DNA of 64,000 bases from CAYNWT01 sp964450955. GTDB lineage: Bacteria > Planctomycetota > Planctomycetia > Planctomycetales > Planctomycetaceae. The notes beneath the pieces are model-generated. The model searched no databases and was not told the DNA's origin. It saw only the letters and a program-made list of their open reading frames with translations. Of the stretch, positions 40,279-49,133 are shown piece by piece. The stretch lies in NCBI GenBank assembly GCA_964450955.1, contig CAYVFI010000033.1, positions 1 to 64,000 on the forward strand, read 5' to 3'. The stretch's first letter is position 1; each line of letters starts with the position of its first letter. The translations under genes were made by a program, and so were the position numbers.

Positions 40279-42025
40279 CTTCAGCAAGAGTGGTTGGTTG
40301 TTTGGATGCCGGCAGTGGGTAGGGGCACTACTGCTGTTTGGCGTTTTGGTTTCGGTTCCGTCGGCTGCTGGTGCTCAGGATTCGGAAGCGCTGGACAAGA
40401 AACAGGAAGCGCTGTCCAGTCGGTACTCGCGGTTCGAGAAGCTGCTGTTGCAGATGGCCGAGTATCTTGGTCGAACCGACCCCGACCGAGCCGAACTGCT
40501 AATGCGAGCGTTAAGTCGGAGTCGCGAAGAGCGCATCTCCACGCGCATGAATGGCATTGTCGAAATCCTTAAGCAGGAGGACTTCGATGAGAACTTCCTG
40601 GAGATTTTAGAGGGCCAGGAACTGCTTATCGGCGACCTGCGCAACATTTTGGAATTGCTGCAAAGTGAAGATCGTCGCAGCGAACTGGAAGAAGAAACCG
40701 CGCGCATCAAGGGGATGCTGAAGGATGTGAATAAGCTGATTGGCGACCAAAAGATTGCGCGTGCCACGGCCGCTCGGGCGGGCAAGCCAAGCGATGGGAT
40801 TAAGTCGCAGGAGCGGGTTGCAGGCAAAACAAAGGAAGTACTTGATCGCGCGAAGGCGGCCGATGCTAAGAAGGCCGGCGGTGACGAGAAGTCGGGTGAC
40901 GAGAAATCGGGTGACGAGAAATCGGGTGACGAGAAGGGTGGACAGCCACCGGGTGAAGAGAAAGATTCGAAAGACGCGCAGGCTGGTGACCCAAAGGCTG
41001 GCGATCCGAAAGCAGGTGATCCGAAAGCAGGCGATCCGAAATCAGGTGATCCGAAAGCAGGTGATCCCAAGGCCGTCGAACCGCAGGGTTCCCAGGGACA
41101 GCCACAATCGAGTGATCCGCAACAGGGGTCACCGCAAGGTGGTCAACCGCAAGACAGTCAGCAGCAGCAGCAGCAGCAACAACAGCAGCAGAATGCCAAA
41201 ACGCCCGGTCGCGAGGAACTTGAGAAGGCTCAGAAGGCGATGGAGCAGGCTATTGAGCAATTGAAGAAAGAACAGAAGGAAGGTTCGGCTCAGCAGCAGG
41301 ACCAGGCGCTTCAAAACCTGATGGCTGCGAAAGAGAAGTTGGAAGAGAAGCTAAAGCAACTGCGCGAAGAAGAACGCGAGTTGGTGTTGGCGAAGCTGGA
41401 GGCTCGGTTCCAGAAAATGTTGGCGATGCAGATTGTGATCAACGCCAGCACCGCAACGCTGGGTGAAAAAGAGCAGAAGCAGTGGATCGACGGTGACTTC
41501 ACGCGATCGCGCGAGTTGGGTCAACTGGAAAACGAGGTTGGCATTGAGGCGTCCAAGACCCTGACGATTCTCAGGGAAGAGGGGACCTCAGTTTCGTTTC
41601 CGCTGGCTGTCGAAGACATGCGTGAAGATATTCTGACCGTGGGCTTTCGGTTGGAAAACGGCAATGCGGGCGATCTGACGCAGGAAATTCAGCGCGACAT
41701 TGTTGAGGCTCTGCAGGAGATGGCCGCCGCGCTGCAGAAAGAGATGGAGAAGAGCGACGACAAGAAGGACCAGCAACAGCAGCAGCAACAGTCACCGCAA
41801 AACGCGAACGGCGATCCGGTTTTGGTCGAACTGATCGCAGAACTTAAAATGCTGCGGACGCTGCAGAAACGGATCAACAGGCGGACGCGTCAAATCGGCC
41901 GAGAGATCGATGGGGATCAGGCTCAAAACGAAGATCTGTTGGGCCAGCTGGACCGACTGGCAGAACGTCAGGAACGGATCCGTCAAACCGCCATTGATAT
42001 CGCTCGCACGCGGAAGGAACAGTAA
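40268..42025 (+). CDS. secreted repeat- and Gln-rich coiled-coil protein (585 aa)
   Basis: A signal peptide (core LLLFGVLVSVPSAAGA, about 20-36) precedes a charged coiled coil. Residues about 205-268 hold two pentapeptide arrays: four GDEKS-type units, then six AGDPK-type units, with a Pro/Gln/Ser linker and a run of eleven Gln at 298-308. A second coiled-coil half follows, then a second Gln run and a final coiled coil with NRRTRQIGREIDG. No enzyme motif. It overlaps the membrane protein upstream by 11 bases and shares one base with the next gene (TAATG). The likely start is the first of two adjacent ATGs (40268 and 40271). Confidence 0.82.
   Translation: MMSDFSKSGWLFGCRQWVGALLLFGVLVSVPSAAGAQDSEALDKKQEALSSRYSRFEKLLLQMAEYLGRTDPDRAELLMRALSRSREERISTRMNGIVEILKQEDFDENFLEILEGQELLIGDLRNILELLQSEDRRSELEEETARIKGMLKDVNKLIGDQKIARATAARAGKPSDGIKSQERVAGKTKEVLDRAKAADAKKAGGDEKSGDEKSGDEKSGDEKGGQPPGEEKDSKDAQAGDPKAGDPKAGDPKAGDPKSGDPKAGDPKAVEPQGSQGQPQSSDPQQGSPQGGQPQDSQQQQQQQQQQQNAKTPGREELEKAQKAMEQAIEQLKKEQKEGSAQQQDQALQNLMAAKEKLEEKLKQLREEERELVLAKLEARFQKMLAMQIVINASTATLGEKEQKQWIDGDFTRSRELGQLENEVGIEASKTLTILREEGTSVSFPLAVEDMREDILTVGFRLENGNAGDLTQEIQRDIVEALQEMAAALQKEMEKSDDKKDQQQQQQQSPQNANGDPVLVELIAELKMLRTLQKRINRRTRQIGREIDGDQAQNEDLLGQLDRLAERQERIRQTAIDIARTRKEQ
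40880..41071 (+). repeat. two in-frame 15-bp tandem arrays
   Basis: Four 15-base units (40880-40939) encode GDEKS-type pentapeptides, and six 15-base units (40982-41071) encode (A/S)GDPK pentapeptides. Both lie inside the 585-aa gene and keep its frame. Units differ at few third positions, a sign of recent expansion. The copy number may vary between strains. Confidence 0.92.
41159..41191 (+). repeat. CAG/CAA run encoding eleven glutamines
   Basis: Six CAG, two CAA and three CAG codons in a row encode Gln298-308 of the 585-aa protein. A shorter Gln run occurs near 41770. The mixture of codons makes the tract less prone to slippage than a pure CAG run. Confidence 0.95.
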
Positions 42026-43044
42026 TGGGTTGTTTTGCAATATGCCGGCCCCTATTGCTGGCTGGCGTTCTGTTGCCCACCGCGAGTGTGGGAGAGGACG
42101 AAACAATCACTCCGCCGGACCGACGTGACGTGCAAACGGAAATTATGTCGGCGATTGCGAATCTGGGTATCAAAGACGAAGCATCCCTGGATTCAGTCAC
42201 GCGTTTGTGGCAGGAATCGAAGGCGGAGAAGTCGCGTGATGTCCTTGATCTGGTGGTCAGGACGTTCGCAGCCGTTCATCCGGAAACGTCTCGCTTTGTT
42301 GATTCGTGCGGTTACGTGCAAGCTTCTTACAAGGTCCCGCGTATGCCGAAGCTGGAAGATGCCCCCCTTGCTTATAAGGCTAACGTCGGCGTGTTCTACG
42401 GCCGTTATTTGGCTCAGCGGCGAATGTACGACGAGGCGCTGCTGGTGTTGAAAGGCATTGAACCCGACGCGACGGTTGATCCCGCGACCTTGTTGTTTTT
42501 CAAAGCAGTTTGCCAACAGCAACTGCTGAAGAAGGACGAGGGGCTGCGGACATTGAATTTGCTGCTGAAGAATACAGTCGGTGTCCCGGTCAGTTACCGT
42601 CAGGTCGGGCAGTTGATGGAGTACGAACTACAAAACCTGGAAGAGAAATCTTTGGACGAAGTATCGCGGTTGATGGGTGATGTTGGTCGACGTCTGGGGC
42701 TTGGCCGCGGCGGTCAGCGGGTTCAAAAACGGGAGACGGAAATCGTCGCGCGGCTGGATGAGATCATCAAGAAGCTGGAACAACAGCAAGGTGGAGGCGG
42801 CGGTGGTGGCGGTGCTGCTGCACAAGGTGGCGATGAAAACAGTCCGGCGGATGCGTCGCAGGACAGTCGAGTCAAAGGCACAGCAGGGAAGGGCGAAGCG
42901 GACGAAAAGAAAATCGCTGGCAAAGGTGGCTGGGGCATGTTGGACAAGAAAGCGGAAACGAAAGCTCGTGCATCCATCAAACGCAAGTTTCCTTCGCACT
43001 ACAGCGAGGCGATCAAGCGATACAACCTCAAGCTGGCCAAATAG
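42025..43044 (+). CDS. small exported helical protein, poly-Gly/Lys tail (339 aa)
   Basis: Probable signal peptide (core ICRPLLLAGVLLPTASV). The central part is helical with short repeated patterns (YKANVGVFYGRYLAQRRMYDEALLVLKGIEP, FFKAVCQQQLLKKDEGLRTLNLLL), which is consistent with TPR-like repeats but not proof. Near residue 255 comes QQGGGGGGGGAAAQGG, then a charged tail with SHYSEAIKRYNLKLAK. Shares one base with genes on both sides (TAATG and TAGTG). Its place just before the NPCBM gene suggests an extracytoplasmic partner role. Confidence 0.75.
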   Translation: MGCFAICRPLLLAGVLLPTASVGEDETITPPDRRDVQTEIMSAIANLGIKDEASLDSVTRLWQESKAEKSRDVLDLVVRTFAAVHPETSRFVDSCGYVQASYKVPRMPKLEDAPLAYKANVGVFYGRYLAQRRMYDEALLVLKGIEPDATVDPATLLFFKAVCQQQLLKKDEGLRTLNLLLKNTVGVPVSYRQVGQLMEYELQNLEEKSLDEVSRLMGDVGRRLGLGRGGQRVQKRETEIVARLDEIIKKLEQQQGGGGGGGGAAAQGGDENSPADASQDSRVKGTAGKGEADEKKIAGKGGWGMLDKKAETKARASIKRKFPSHYSEAIKRYNLKLAK

Positions 43045-44270
43045 TGGCGGGGGCTCCAATGCTTAGTTTGTTGTTTGCGCTTGCGCTGGCGTGTGTGCAG
43101 TCAGATAACGTGACCACGACAGATCTTTCGGGAACCATGCTGACGGGTAAGTTGATTGCATTGAATCAAAGCAGCATGACGCTGAAGACGGAAGCTGGTG
43201 AGACGGTTCTTCCGGTTGAGCAGCTAATCGATGTCCGTTGGGAGCCGTTAAAGGGCGAGGCCTTGCCGCCGGGTCAGGTGTACTTGATTGACGGTAGTGT
43301 GTTGCGGTTCGGTTCGCTCACGACCGAGGGTCGAGATGTCCGGGTTGATTCACCGATTTATGGTGAGCTAACGATATCGTTATCGCAGGTGCGAGCGATC
43401 CGGTTCGGAAAGAAGGTCGAGGCTGCGGATGCGTGGGCATCGATGTTGCAGCGGAACCGGAGTAAGGACCTGCTGGTTCTGCCGAAGAAAAAGAAAGCGG
43501 GCGAACTGGACCCGACGACGGGTGTCGTTGGCAGGATTGGTGCGGAGTCATTGGCGTTTGTGCTGGGCGGTGATGAGATCCCAGTGAAGCGGACGCGCGT
43601 TTACGGTGTGATTTACGCTCGCAAACCGGTCGCTCCAACGGGCAGTTTTGTTGTGGAAGCCGGTGGCGATCGGATTGCAGCCAGCGATGTAAAGTGGAAC
43701 GCGGCTGATTCTGTTCTTGAAGTTCAGGCCGCGGGTGGCATGTCTATTCCTGTTCGGAGCCAGTACCTGAACCGCATTGATTGCAGCGGTGGGAAGATTC
43801 AGTATCTGGATGAGATGAAGCCGGTGTTTTACGACTTCGCTTCTGTTTTGCCGGACGAATTGTACAAGAAGATTTTCCGTTATCGTGTGAATGAGACGAT
43901 GGACGGCCAACCGCTGCGGCTTGGTGGCAAGACCTACACGCGGGGATTGTGGATTCATTCGAAAACAACGCTGCGGTATTCGCTGGACGGCCAGTATTCG
44001 CGGTTCGAAACGGTCGTCGGTATTGATGACGACCTCCCGCGGCGTGACAAAACCAAGGCGCGTTTAACGATCAAGGCTGACGAGCGGGTGCTGTTTGATG
44101 AGGACGTCTGGATTACTGATAAGCCGCGGCAGCTGAAGCTGAATATTACGGACGCTCAGACGTTGGAGATTGTGGTTGGCTTCGGTGAAAAGCAGGCGGA
44201 TGGCAGCCCGCCTCTTCACGCGGCGCTTCAGGACTGGGTCGATCTTGCGGATGCGAAGGTGTTGAAATGA
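43044..44270 (+). CDS. exported NPCBM-domain protein (408 aa)
   Basis: A short signal (LSLLFALALACVQS) leads into a small beta-barrel repeat region: LSGTMLTGKLIALNQSSMTL, then twice a strand pattern with VLRFGSL and ETVLPVEQL, and SLAFVLGGDEIPVKRTRVYGV. The C-terminal 140 residues are an NPCBM-type galactose-binding fold: RVNETMDGQPLRLGGKTYTRGLWIHSKTTL, ETVVGIDDDLPRRDKTKARLTI and ALQDWVDLADAKVL. NPCBM domains usually bind carbohydrate. The start is GTG in TAGTG overlap; an ATG five codons later is the alternative. The role in this operon is unknown. Confidence 0.85.
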   Translation: MAGAPMLSLLFALALACVQSDNVTTTDLSGTMLTGKLIALNQSSMTLKTEAGETVLPVEQLIDVRWEPLKGEALPPGQVYLIDGSVLRFGSLTTEGRDVRVDSPIYGELTISLSQVRAIRFGKKVEAADAWASMLQRNRSKDLLVLPKKKKAGELDPTTGVVGRIGAESLAFVLGGDEIPVKRTRVYGVIYARKPVAPTGSFVVEAGGDRIAASDVKWNAADSVLEVQAAGGMSIPVRSQYLNRIDCSGGKIQYLDEMKPVFYDFASVLPDELYKKIFRYRVNETMDGQPLRLGGKTYTRGLWIHSKTTLRYSLDGQYSRFETVVGIDDDLPRRDKTKARLTIKADERVLFDEDVWITDKPRQLKLNITDAQTLEIVVGFGEKQADGSPPLHAALQDWVDLADAKVLK

Positions 44271-46015
44271 GTCGGCAGTCTGTATGCGTGAGGTTAAGCG
44301 GACCTGTGCGCTGTCGCGAGGTTTTGTTTGCGTTAGTGGTATTGGTCGGAGCGGTTCCGGCTTACTCGCAGGACGTGGATGCTCGCGTGCTGAAAGCGCA
44401 GACGCAACGGATGGAGGTCATTCGCGAGGCGGCTCAATCAGTTGTCGCGATATTTGGGCTTACTGAAGAGGGTGGCGGTTCGGGCGTCTTGATTTCCGAA
44501 GATGGTTTCGCGCTGAGCAATTATCACGTGACGTCGGGGGCCGGTGATTTTATGAAGTGCGGGCTTAACGATGGTTCGCTGTATGACGCTGTGATTGTTG
44601 GGATTGATCCGACCGGTGACGTGGCTTTGATTAAGTTGCTGGGCCGTGACGATTTCCCGGTGGCGACGATGGGAGACAGTGACCGGCTGCAGATTGGTGA
44701 CTGGGTCTATGCGATGGGCAACCCTTTTCTGTTGGCCACGGATTTTACTCCGACGGTGACATATGGCATCGTGAGCGGAACGCATCGTTATCAGTATCCG
44801 GCCGGAGCGTTTTTGGAGTACACGGATTGCATTCAGATTGATGCGTCCATCAACCCGGGTAACTCGGGCGGACCGTTGTTCAATGCGTCGGGCGAACTGG
44901 TTGGGATTAACGGGCGGGCATCGTTTGAGAAACGCGGTCGGATTAATTCCGGGGCAGCCTACGCGATTTCAATCAATCAGATTAAGAACTTCATGGATCA
45001 TCTGCGGAGTGGTCGAATTGTGGATCACGGATCGTTGTCTGCGACTGTGGGTGCCACGTTGGATGGTTCCGTCATCGTGGACGAAGTTCTGGATACGTCA
45101 GAAATTTTCCGTCGCGGTGTCCGAGAACAAAGTGAACTGGTTTCGTTTGCCGGGCGGCCGATTCGCAGCGTGAATCAGTTTAAGAATATCCTCGGGATTT
45201 ACCCGAATGGTTGGAAACTGCCACTCACGTTTCGTGAAGGGGGCGAGGTTCGGAAGACGTTTGTGCGGCTGCGGCCGTTGCATTCAGAACGCGAGATGGC
45301 GCAGTTCAGTAAGAAGAACTCTGGCCGTCCGCAGCAGGCACGTCCTGGCCAGAAGCCTCCACCAAAGCCGCCGAAGAAGTACGAAAAGATGTTGGTAAAG
45401 AAACCAGGCTTCGCAAATTTCTACTTCAACAAGCTGGCGCAGGATCGTATCGCAGATTCACTGAAGGCATGGGGCGACTATGCGGCACGCGGGGGTCAGA
45501 CGTGGATCATATCCGGCCAGACTGCCGAAGCGGAGAGTTTTGAGATGGTCCTGTCTCGGGCGGGGTTGGGGCTGAACGTTGGTGACGAGAAGGCTTATTA
45601 TCAGCCGGGTAATGATTGGCAGTTGGATAACGAACCGCCAGGCAGTGGCGGGTTCTTAACGGCGATGAATCATCTGCGGCGGTTGCTGACGGAGTACAAC
45701 CGCGGGTTTACTGAGTTTGCGTATTTTGGCGGCGAACCGTTAGATGGCGACGGCCCGATGGTGGATGTCCTGCGAGGGGCGGAAGGTTCGGTTGTTTCGC
45801 GTTGGTATTTCTCACGTCAGGATGGTGGGTTGTTGGGGTTTGATACCCGGATGGCGCAGGAGTGGGACGAATGTGAAATTCGGTTCATGGGGTTTAAGAA
45901 GTTCGATGGGTTAACGCTGCCATCGAAGATGCGAGTGCGGTCTGGAGAGAAAGAGTACGGAGTATTTGAGGTTGAGGGCGTTGAGTTTCGTTCGGCAGGG
46001 AAGGCGGCGGCATGA
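44267..46015 (+). CDS. HtrA-type serine protease with PDZ domain (582 aa)
   Basis: A DegP/HtrA-like periplasmic protease, the only one of three in a row with the full triad: H87 (ALSNYHVTSG), D118 (TGDVALIKLLG) and S200 (NPGNSGGPLF). One PDZ domain follows (about 245-340), with VRLRPLHSE at its end and then a Pro/Lys-rich linker (GQKPPPKPPKKYEK). The C-terminal 190 residues have no recognised match (YFGGEPLDGDGPMVDVL, GLLGFDTRMAQEWDECEIRF). The signal peptide ends about residue 36 (VLVGAVPAYSQ). Coupled to both neighbours by ATGA overlaps. Confidence 0.92.
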   Translation: MSRQSVCVRLSGPVRCREVLFALVVLVGAVPAYSQDVDARVLKAQTQRMEVIREAAQSVVAIFGLTEEGGGSGVLISEDGFALSNYHVTSGAGDFMKCGLNDGSLYDAVIVGIDPTGDVALIKLLGRDDFPVATMGDSDRLQIGDWVYAMGNPFLLATDFTPTVTYGIVSGTHRYQYPAGAFLEYTDCIQIDASINPGNSGGPLFNASGELVGINGRASFEKRGRINSGAAYAISINQIKNFMDHLRSGRIVDHGSLSATVGATLDGSVIVDEVLDTSEIFRRGVREQSELVSFAGRPIRSVNQFKNILGIYPNGWKLPLTFREGGEVRKTFVRLRPLHSEREMAQFSKKNSGRPQQARPGQKPPPKPPKKYEKMLVKKPGFANFYFNKLAQDRIADSLKAWGDYAARGGQTWIISGQTAEAESFEMVLSRAGLGLNVGDEKAYYQPGNDWQLDNEPPGSGGFLTAMNHLRRLLTEYNRGFTEFAYFGGEPLDGDGPMVDVLRGAEGSVVSRWYFSRQDGGLLGFDTRMAQEWDECEIRFMGFKKFDGLTLPSKMRVRSGEKEYGVFEVEGVEFRSAGKAAA

Positions 46016-47061
46016 TACTGAGACGCTTCATTGTTAGATGGTCCGGTCTGGTGCCCACTGTTTTGGTACTGCTTGTTGCTTTGACCAGTTCGTCTGCGGC
46101 ACTGGGGCAGTCTCGCGTGGAGATGGTTCAGCAACGAATCGTCAAGATATTCGGGGCTGGGGGTATTCGGAATCTGAACGCGTACAGCAGCGGGTTCATG
46201 GTTGATAAGCGCGGCTATGCAATCACGGTTTGGAACCACGTTTTGGACACCCCGGATCTTACCGTGGTGCTACACGATGGGCGGCGTTTTTCAGCCAGTG
46301 TGGTCGCAGCCGAGCCGCGGTTGGATTTGGCGGTTTTGAAACTGGAATCGGGTGACGAGCAGTTTCCGGCGTTTTCACTGAAGGATGCGCGTGATGTCGA
46401 ACCGGGGACGCGTGTGCTGGGTTTTAGCAATATGTTTAAGGTGGCGACGGGTGACGAACGGGTGACTGTGATGCACGGTGTGGTGTCGGCGAAGACGAAG
46501 CTGTCGACGCGGCGCGGTTCGTTTGATGTTGCGATTGATTCTGAGTTGTACGTGGTGGATGCGATCACCAACAACGCGGGTTCTGAAGGCGGCCTGCTGA
46601 CTGCACTTAGCGGTCGACCAATTGCAATGATAGGTCGGCAGCTTCGGAACGCTCAGACCAACACATGGGTTAACTACGCCGTTCCGCTGACGGGGTTGCG
46701 AGAACCGGTGGAGCAAATGATTGCTGGCAAGTACACCGTAAGAACCGCGAGTCAAAACGACGGTCAGGAACCGAAGTACGTGCCGGAAGACCTTGGGTTG
46801 GTTATGGTTCCGGATGTTGTGCAGCGAACCCCCGGCTACGTGGATGCTGTGATAGCGGGTTCTGCGGCGGATAAGGCGGGTGTGCAACGTGAGGACCTTG
46901 TGGTTTACGTGAACGATCAATTGGTCCGTTCGTGTGCCGAGTTCCGGTCAGCGCTTGGCGGAGTCGCGAACGGTCGGAAAGTCGAATTGGTTGTCCGGCG
47001 GCAGGACGCACTGGTTCCGTTCTCGCTTGTTGTCCCGAGGAAAGCGAAAGGCGGAAAATGA
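46012..47061 (+). CDS. HtrA-like protein, Ser position changed to Glu (349 aa)
   Basis: The fold matches the HtrA-type protease upstream: H76 (ITVWNHVL) and D105 (RLDLAVLKL) are kept. At the nucleophile the family N-P-G-N-S-G-G becomes N-A-G-S191-E192-G-G, so the usual Ser position is Glu and a Ser stands one residue before. That should abolish or greatly change peptidase activity. A C-terminal PDZ domain is present (VVQRTPGYVDAVIAGSAADKAGVQREDLVVYVND). Signal peptide near 14-32. Coupled to both neighbours by ATGA overlaps. Confidence 0.88.
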   Translation: MILRRFIVRWSGLVPTVLVLLVALTSSSAALGQSRVEMVQQRIVKIFGAGGIRNLNAYSSGFMVDKRGYAITVWNHVLDTPDLTVVLHDGRRFSASVVAAEPRLDLAVLKLESGDEQFPAFSLKDARDVEPGTRVLGFSNMFKVATGDERVTVMHGVVSAKTKLSTRRGSFDVAIDSELYVVDAITNNAGSEGGLLTALSGRPIAMIGRQLRNAQTNTWVNYAVPLTGLREPVEQMIAGKYTVRTASQNDGQEPKYVPEDLGLVMVPDVVQRTPGYVDAVIAGSAADKAGVQREDLVVYVNDQLVRSCAEFRSALGGVANGRKVELVVRRQDALVPFSLVVPRKAKGGK

Positions 47062-49004
47062 AGATTCTGACGCTGTTTGCAATTTGTTCTGGCCTGGTCA
47101 TTCCGTCCGTTGTGTTCGCCGACGACGAAGTCGATATCCTGGAAGAACGCGCGTTCAAGAATGCGGTGGCGCGCGTGCAGGGAGCTTTGGTTCAGATTGA
47201 AACCATTGGTGGTATTGATCGATTGGCGCAGGATGTCGAGGGCGCGGCTGCGACGACGGGGGTTGTTGTATCGGCTGATGGTGAGATTGTGACAAGCGCG
47301 TTTGCGTTTGCTTCGCGGCCGTCGGCGATTTTAGTTCGGCTTGCGGATGGGCGGCGGCTATCGGCAACAAGAGTCGCGACTGACCACGTGAACCAGTTGG
47401 CCCTGCTGAAGGTCGATGCCAGCGACCTGGCTCCCCCGGTTGCCGCGCCGCGATCGGAGATCAAGGTTGGGCAGTGGGCTTTGGCGGTTGGCCGCACGTT
47501 GGATTCAAGGCGACCATCGGTTTCGGTTGGAATTGTGAGTGCAGTGAACCGCGTCTGGGGTAAGGCGATCCAAACGGATGCCAAGGTGTCACCGGTCAAC
47601 TACGGCGGCGCGTTGTTGGATATTCGTGGCCGCGTGCAGGGTGTGTTGGTTCCTCTGTCGCCGCGTTCCGATGAACTCATGGCTGGCGTGGAATGGTATG
47701 ACTCCGGTATTGGATTCGCGATTCCGATGGAATCGGTTTTGGCTTCAGTTCAACGCCTTCGGGCCGGTGAGGATTTAAAGCGAGGTTTGCTTGGTGTGAC
47801 ATTTTCCGGTGCGGCGATCTACGGGACAAAGCCCGAATTGGATTTGTTGCGATACGATTCGCCGGCTGAAGAAGCAGGATTGCAGAAGGGTGACGTGGTT
47901 CTGTCGGTGGATGGAAAGCCGACCGAACGGGTGGCTCAGGTGAAGCATGCTTTGGGAAACAAATACGCTGGTGACAGCATTGCGATTGTGGTGGACCGCG
48001 GCGGGGAAGAGAAATCAGTTGATGTGGTATTGGCTGCGGAGTTGCCGCCGTGGGAGTCGGGATTTCTTGGAATCCTGCCCGCTCGGTCATCGCGTGAGGC
48101 TAAGAAGGGTGCTCGAGTTCGGTTCGTGGTTCCGGATTCACCGGCAGCGTCAATGGGTTTGGCGGCTGGCGATGTGATTGTTTCACTAAACGGCGAAGCC
48201 GTTGCAGATCGCGATGCACTGGCTGTTGCGGTGGGGCGTATTCGACCTGAGACCGAAGTGGAAGTTGGTTTCGTGTCTGGTGGTGAGGAAAAGCTGGCCA
48301 AAGGTAAGTTAGCAACGGTTCCTGTTGACACCATTATTGGTTTGCCGGACCCGGAGCTGGTTCCAGGCGAAGAAAAAGTTGCGGTGAAGACCGGGCGAAT
48401 CACTGAGACGTTTGAGACTCACGCCCATGACTTTTGGGCTTACGTTCCGCCTGCCTACAACCCGAACGAGAGCTACGGTTTGGTTGTCTGGCTGCACCCG
48501 GCTGGTGACACGATGGAGGCCGGAATTCTGGACGATTGGAAGTCTGTCTGCGACGCACGGGGGTTGATTATGGTGGCTCCCAAGGCGGCGAAGGCGGCCT
48601 GGAACCCCAACGAGATGGAGTTCGTCAAAGATACAATCGGCTTAATGCAACAGCGGTATTCAATCGATCCGCGCCGCGTAGTTATGCACGGGTACGGTTC
48701 GTCTGCCGGGATGGCCTTTGCAACCACTTTGGAAAATCGCGAGCTCGTCCGCGGTGTGATTGTGGTTGGTGGTGGTTTAAGAAGTCGTCCACCAGAGAAC
48801 CGACCGGAGTTCGCGCTGCAGATTTATCTTTATGCCGGCGAGAAGGATAAAGCGTTCCAGCGAGTGCAGGCGACAGTCAAGGGCCTGCGAGCTATGAAGT
48901 ACCCGGTGGCGTTTGCCGGTTCACTAGTCAGCGGCAGCGAGTACCCGCCTGCTGATCAGGTCGAAACATTCGGCCGCTGGATCGATTCGATGGATCGAAT
49001 TTAA
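47058..49004 (+). CDS. HtrA-like pseudoprotease, two PDZ, alpha/beta hydrolase (648 aa)
   Basis: A trypsin-like fold that lost all triad residues: the family His position is A83 (VTSAFAFAS), Asp is Q113 (VNQLALLKVD) and Ser is Y182 (SPVNYGGALLD). Two PDZ-like domains follow (YDSPAEEAGLQKGDVVLSVDG, and VVPDSPAASMGLAAGDVIVSLNG). The last 200 residues are an alpha/beta hydrolase of the esterase / depolymerase type, with YVPPAYNPNESYGLVVWLHP and the nucleophile elbow GSSAG at 547-551 (S549). The signal peptide core is LFAICSGLVIPSVVFA. Last gene of the operon; the enzyme activity could have moved from protease to esterase. The start at 47058 overlaps the previous stop. Confidence 0.88.
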   Translation: MKILTLFAICSGLVIPSVVFADDEVDILEERAFKNAVARVQGALVQIETIGGIDRLAQDVEGAAATTGVVVSADGEIVTSAFAFASRPSAILVRLADGRRLSATRVATDHVNQLALLKVDASDLAPPVAAPRSEIKVGQWALAVGRTLDSRRPSVSVGIVSAVNRVWGKAIQTDAKVSPVNYGGALLDIRGRVQGVLVPLSPRSDELMAGVEWYDSGIGFAIPMESVLASVQRLRAGEDLKRGLLGVTFSGAAIYGTKPELDLLRYDSPAEEAGLQKGDVVLSVDGKPTERVAQVKHALGNKYAGDSIAIVVDRGGEEKSVDVVLAAELPPWESGFLGILPARSSREAKKGARVRFVVPDSPAASMGLAAGDVIVSLNGEAVADRDALAVAVGRIRPETEVEVGFVSGGEEKLAKGKLATVPVDTIIGLPDPELVPGEEKVAVKTGRITETFETHAHDFWAYVPPAYNPNESYGLVVWLHPAGDTMEAGILDDWKSVCDARGLIMVAPKAAKAAWNPNEMEFVKDTIGLMQQRYSIDPRRVVMHGYGSSAGMAFATTLENRELVRGVIVVGGGLRSRPPENRPEFALQIYLYAGEKDKAFQRVQATVKGLRAMKYPVAFAGSLVSGSEYPPADQVETFGRWIDSMDRI

Positions 49005-49133
49005 GCCAGCAACCATGTGTGCAATGGGGTTCCGATTGCGTTGTTGGCCGGAACGGTTGCGGCTGTTTGAGCGGTCCTGGGATTGGCGTATCGGATGTGC
49101 TGTGTTTTGCCGGGTGCCTGCAAGCGACTCGGT

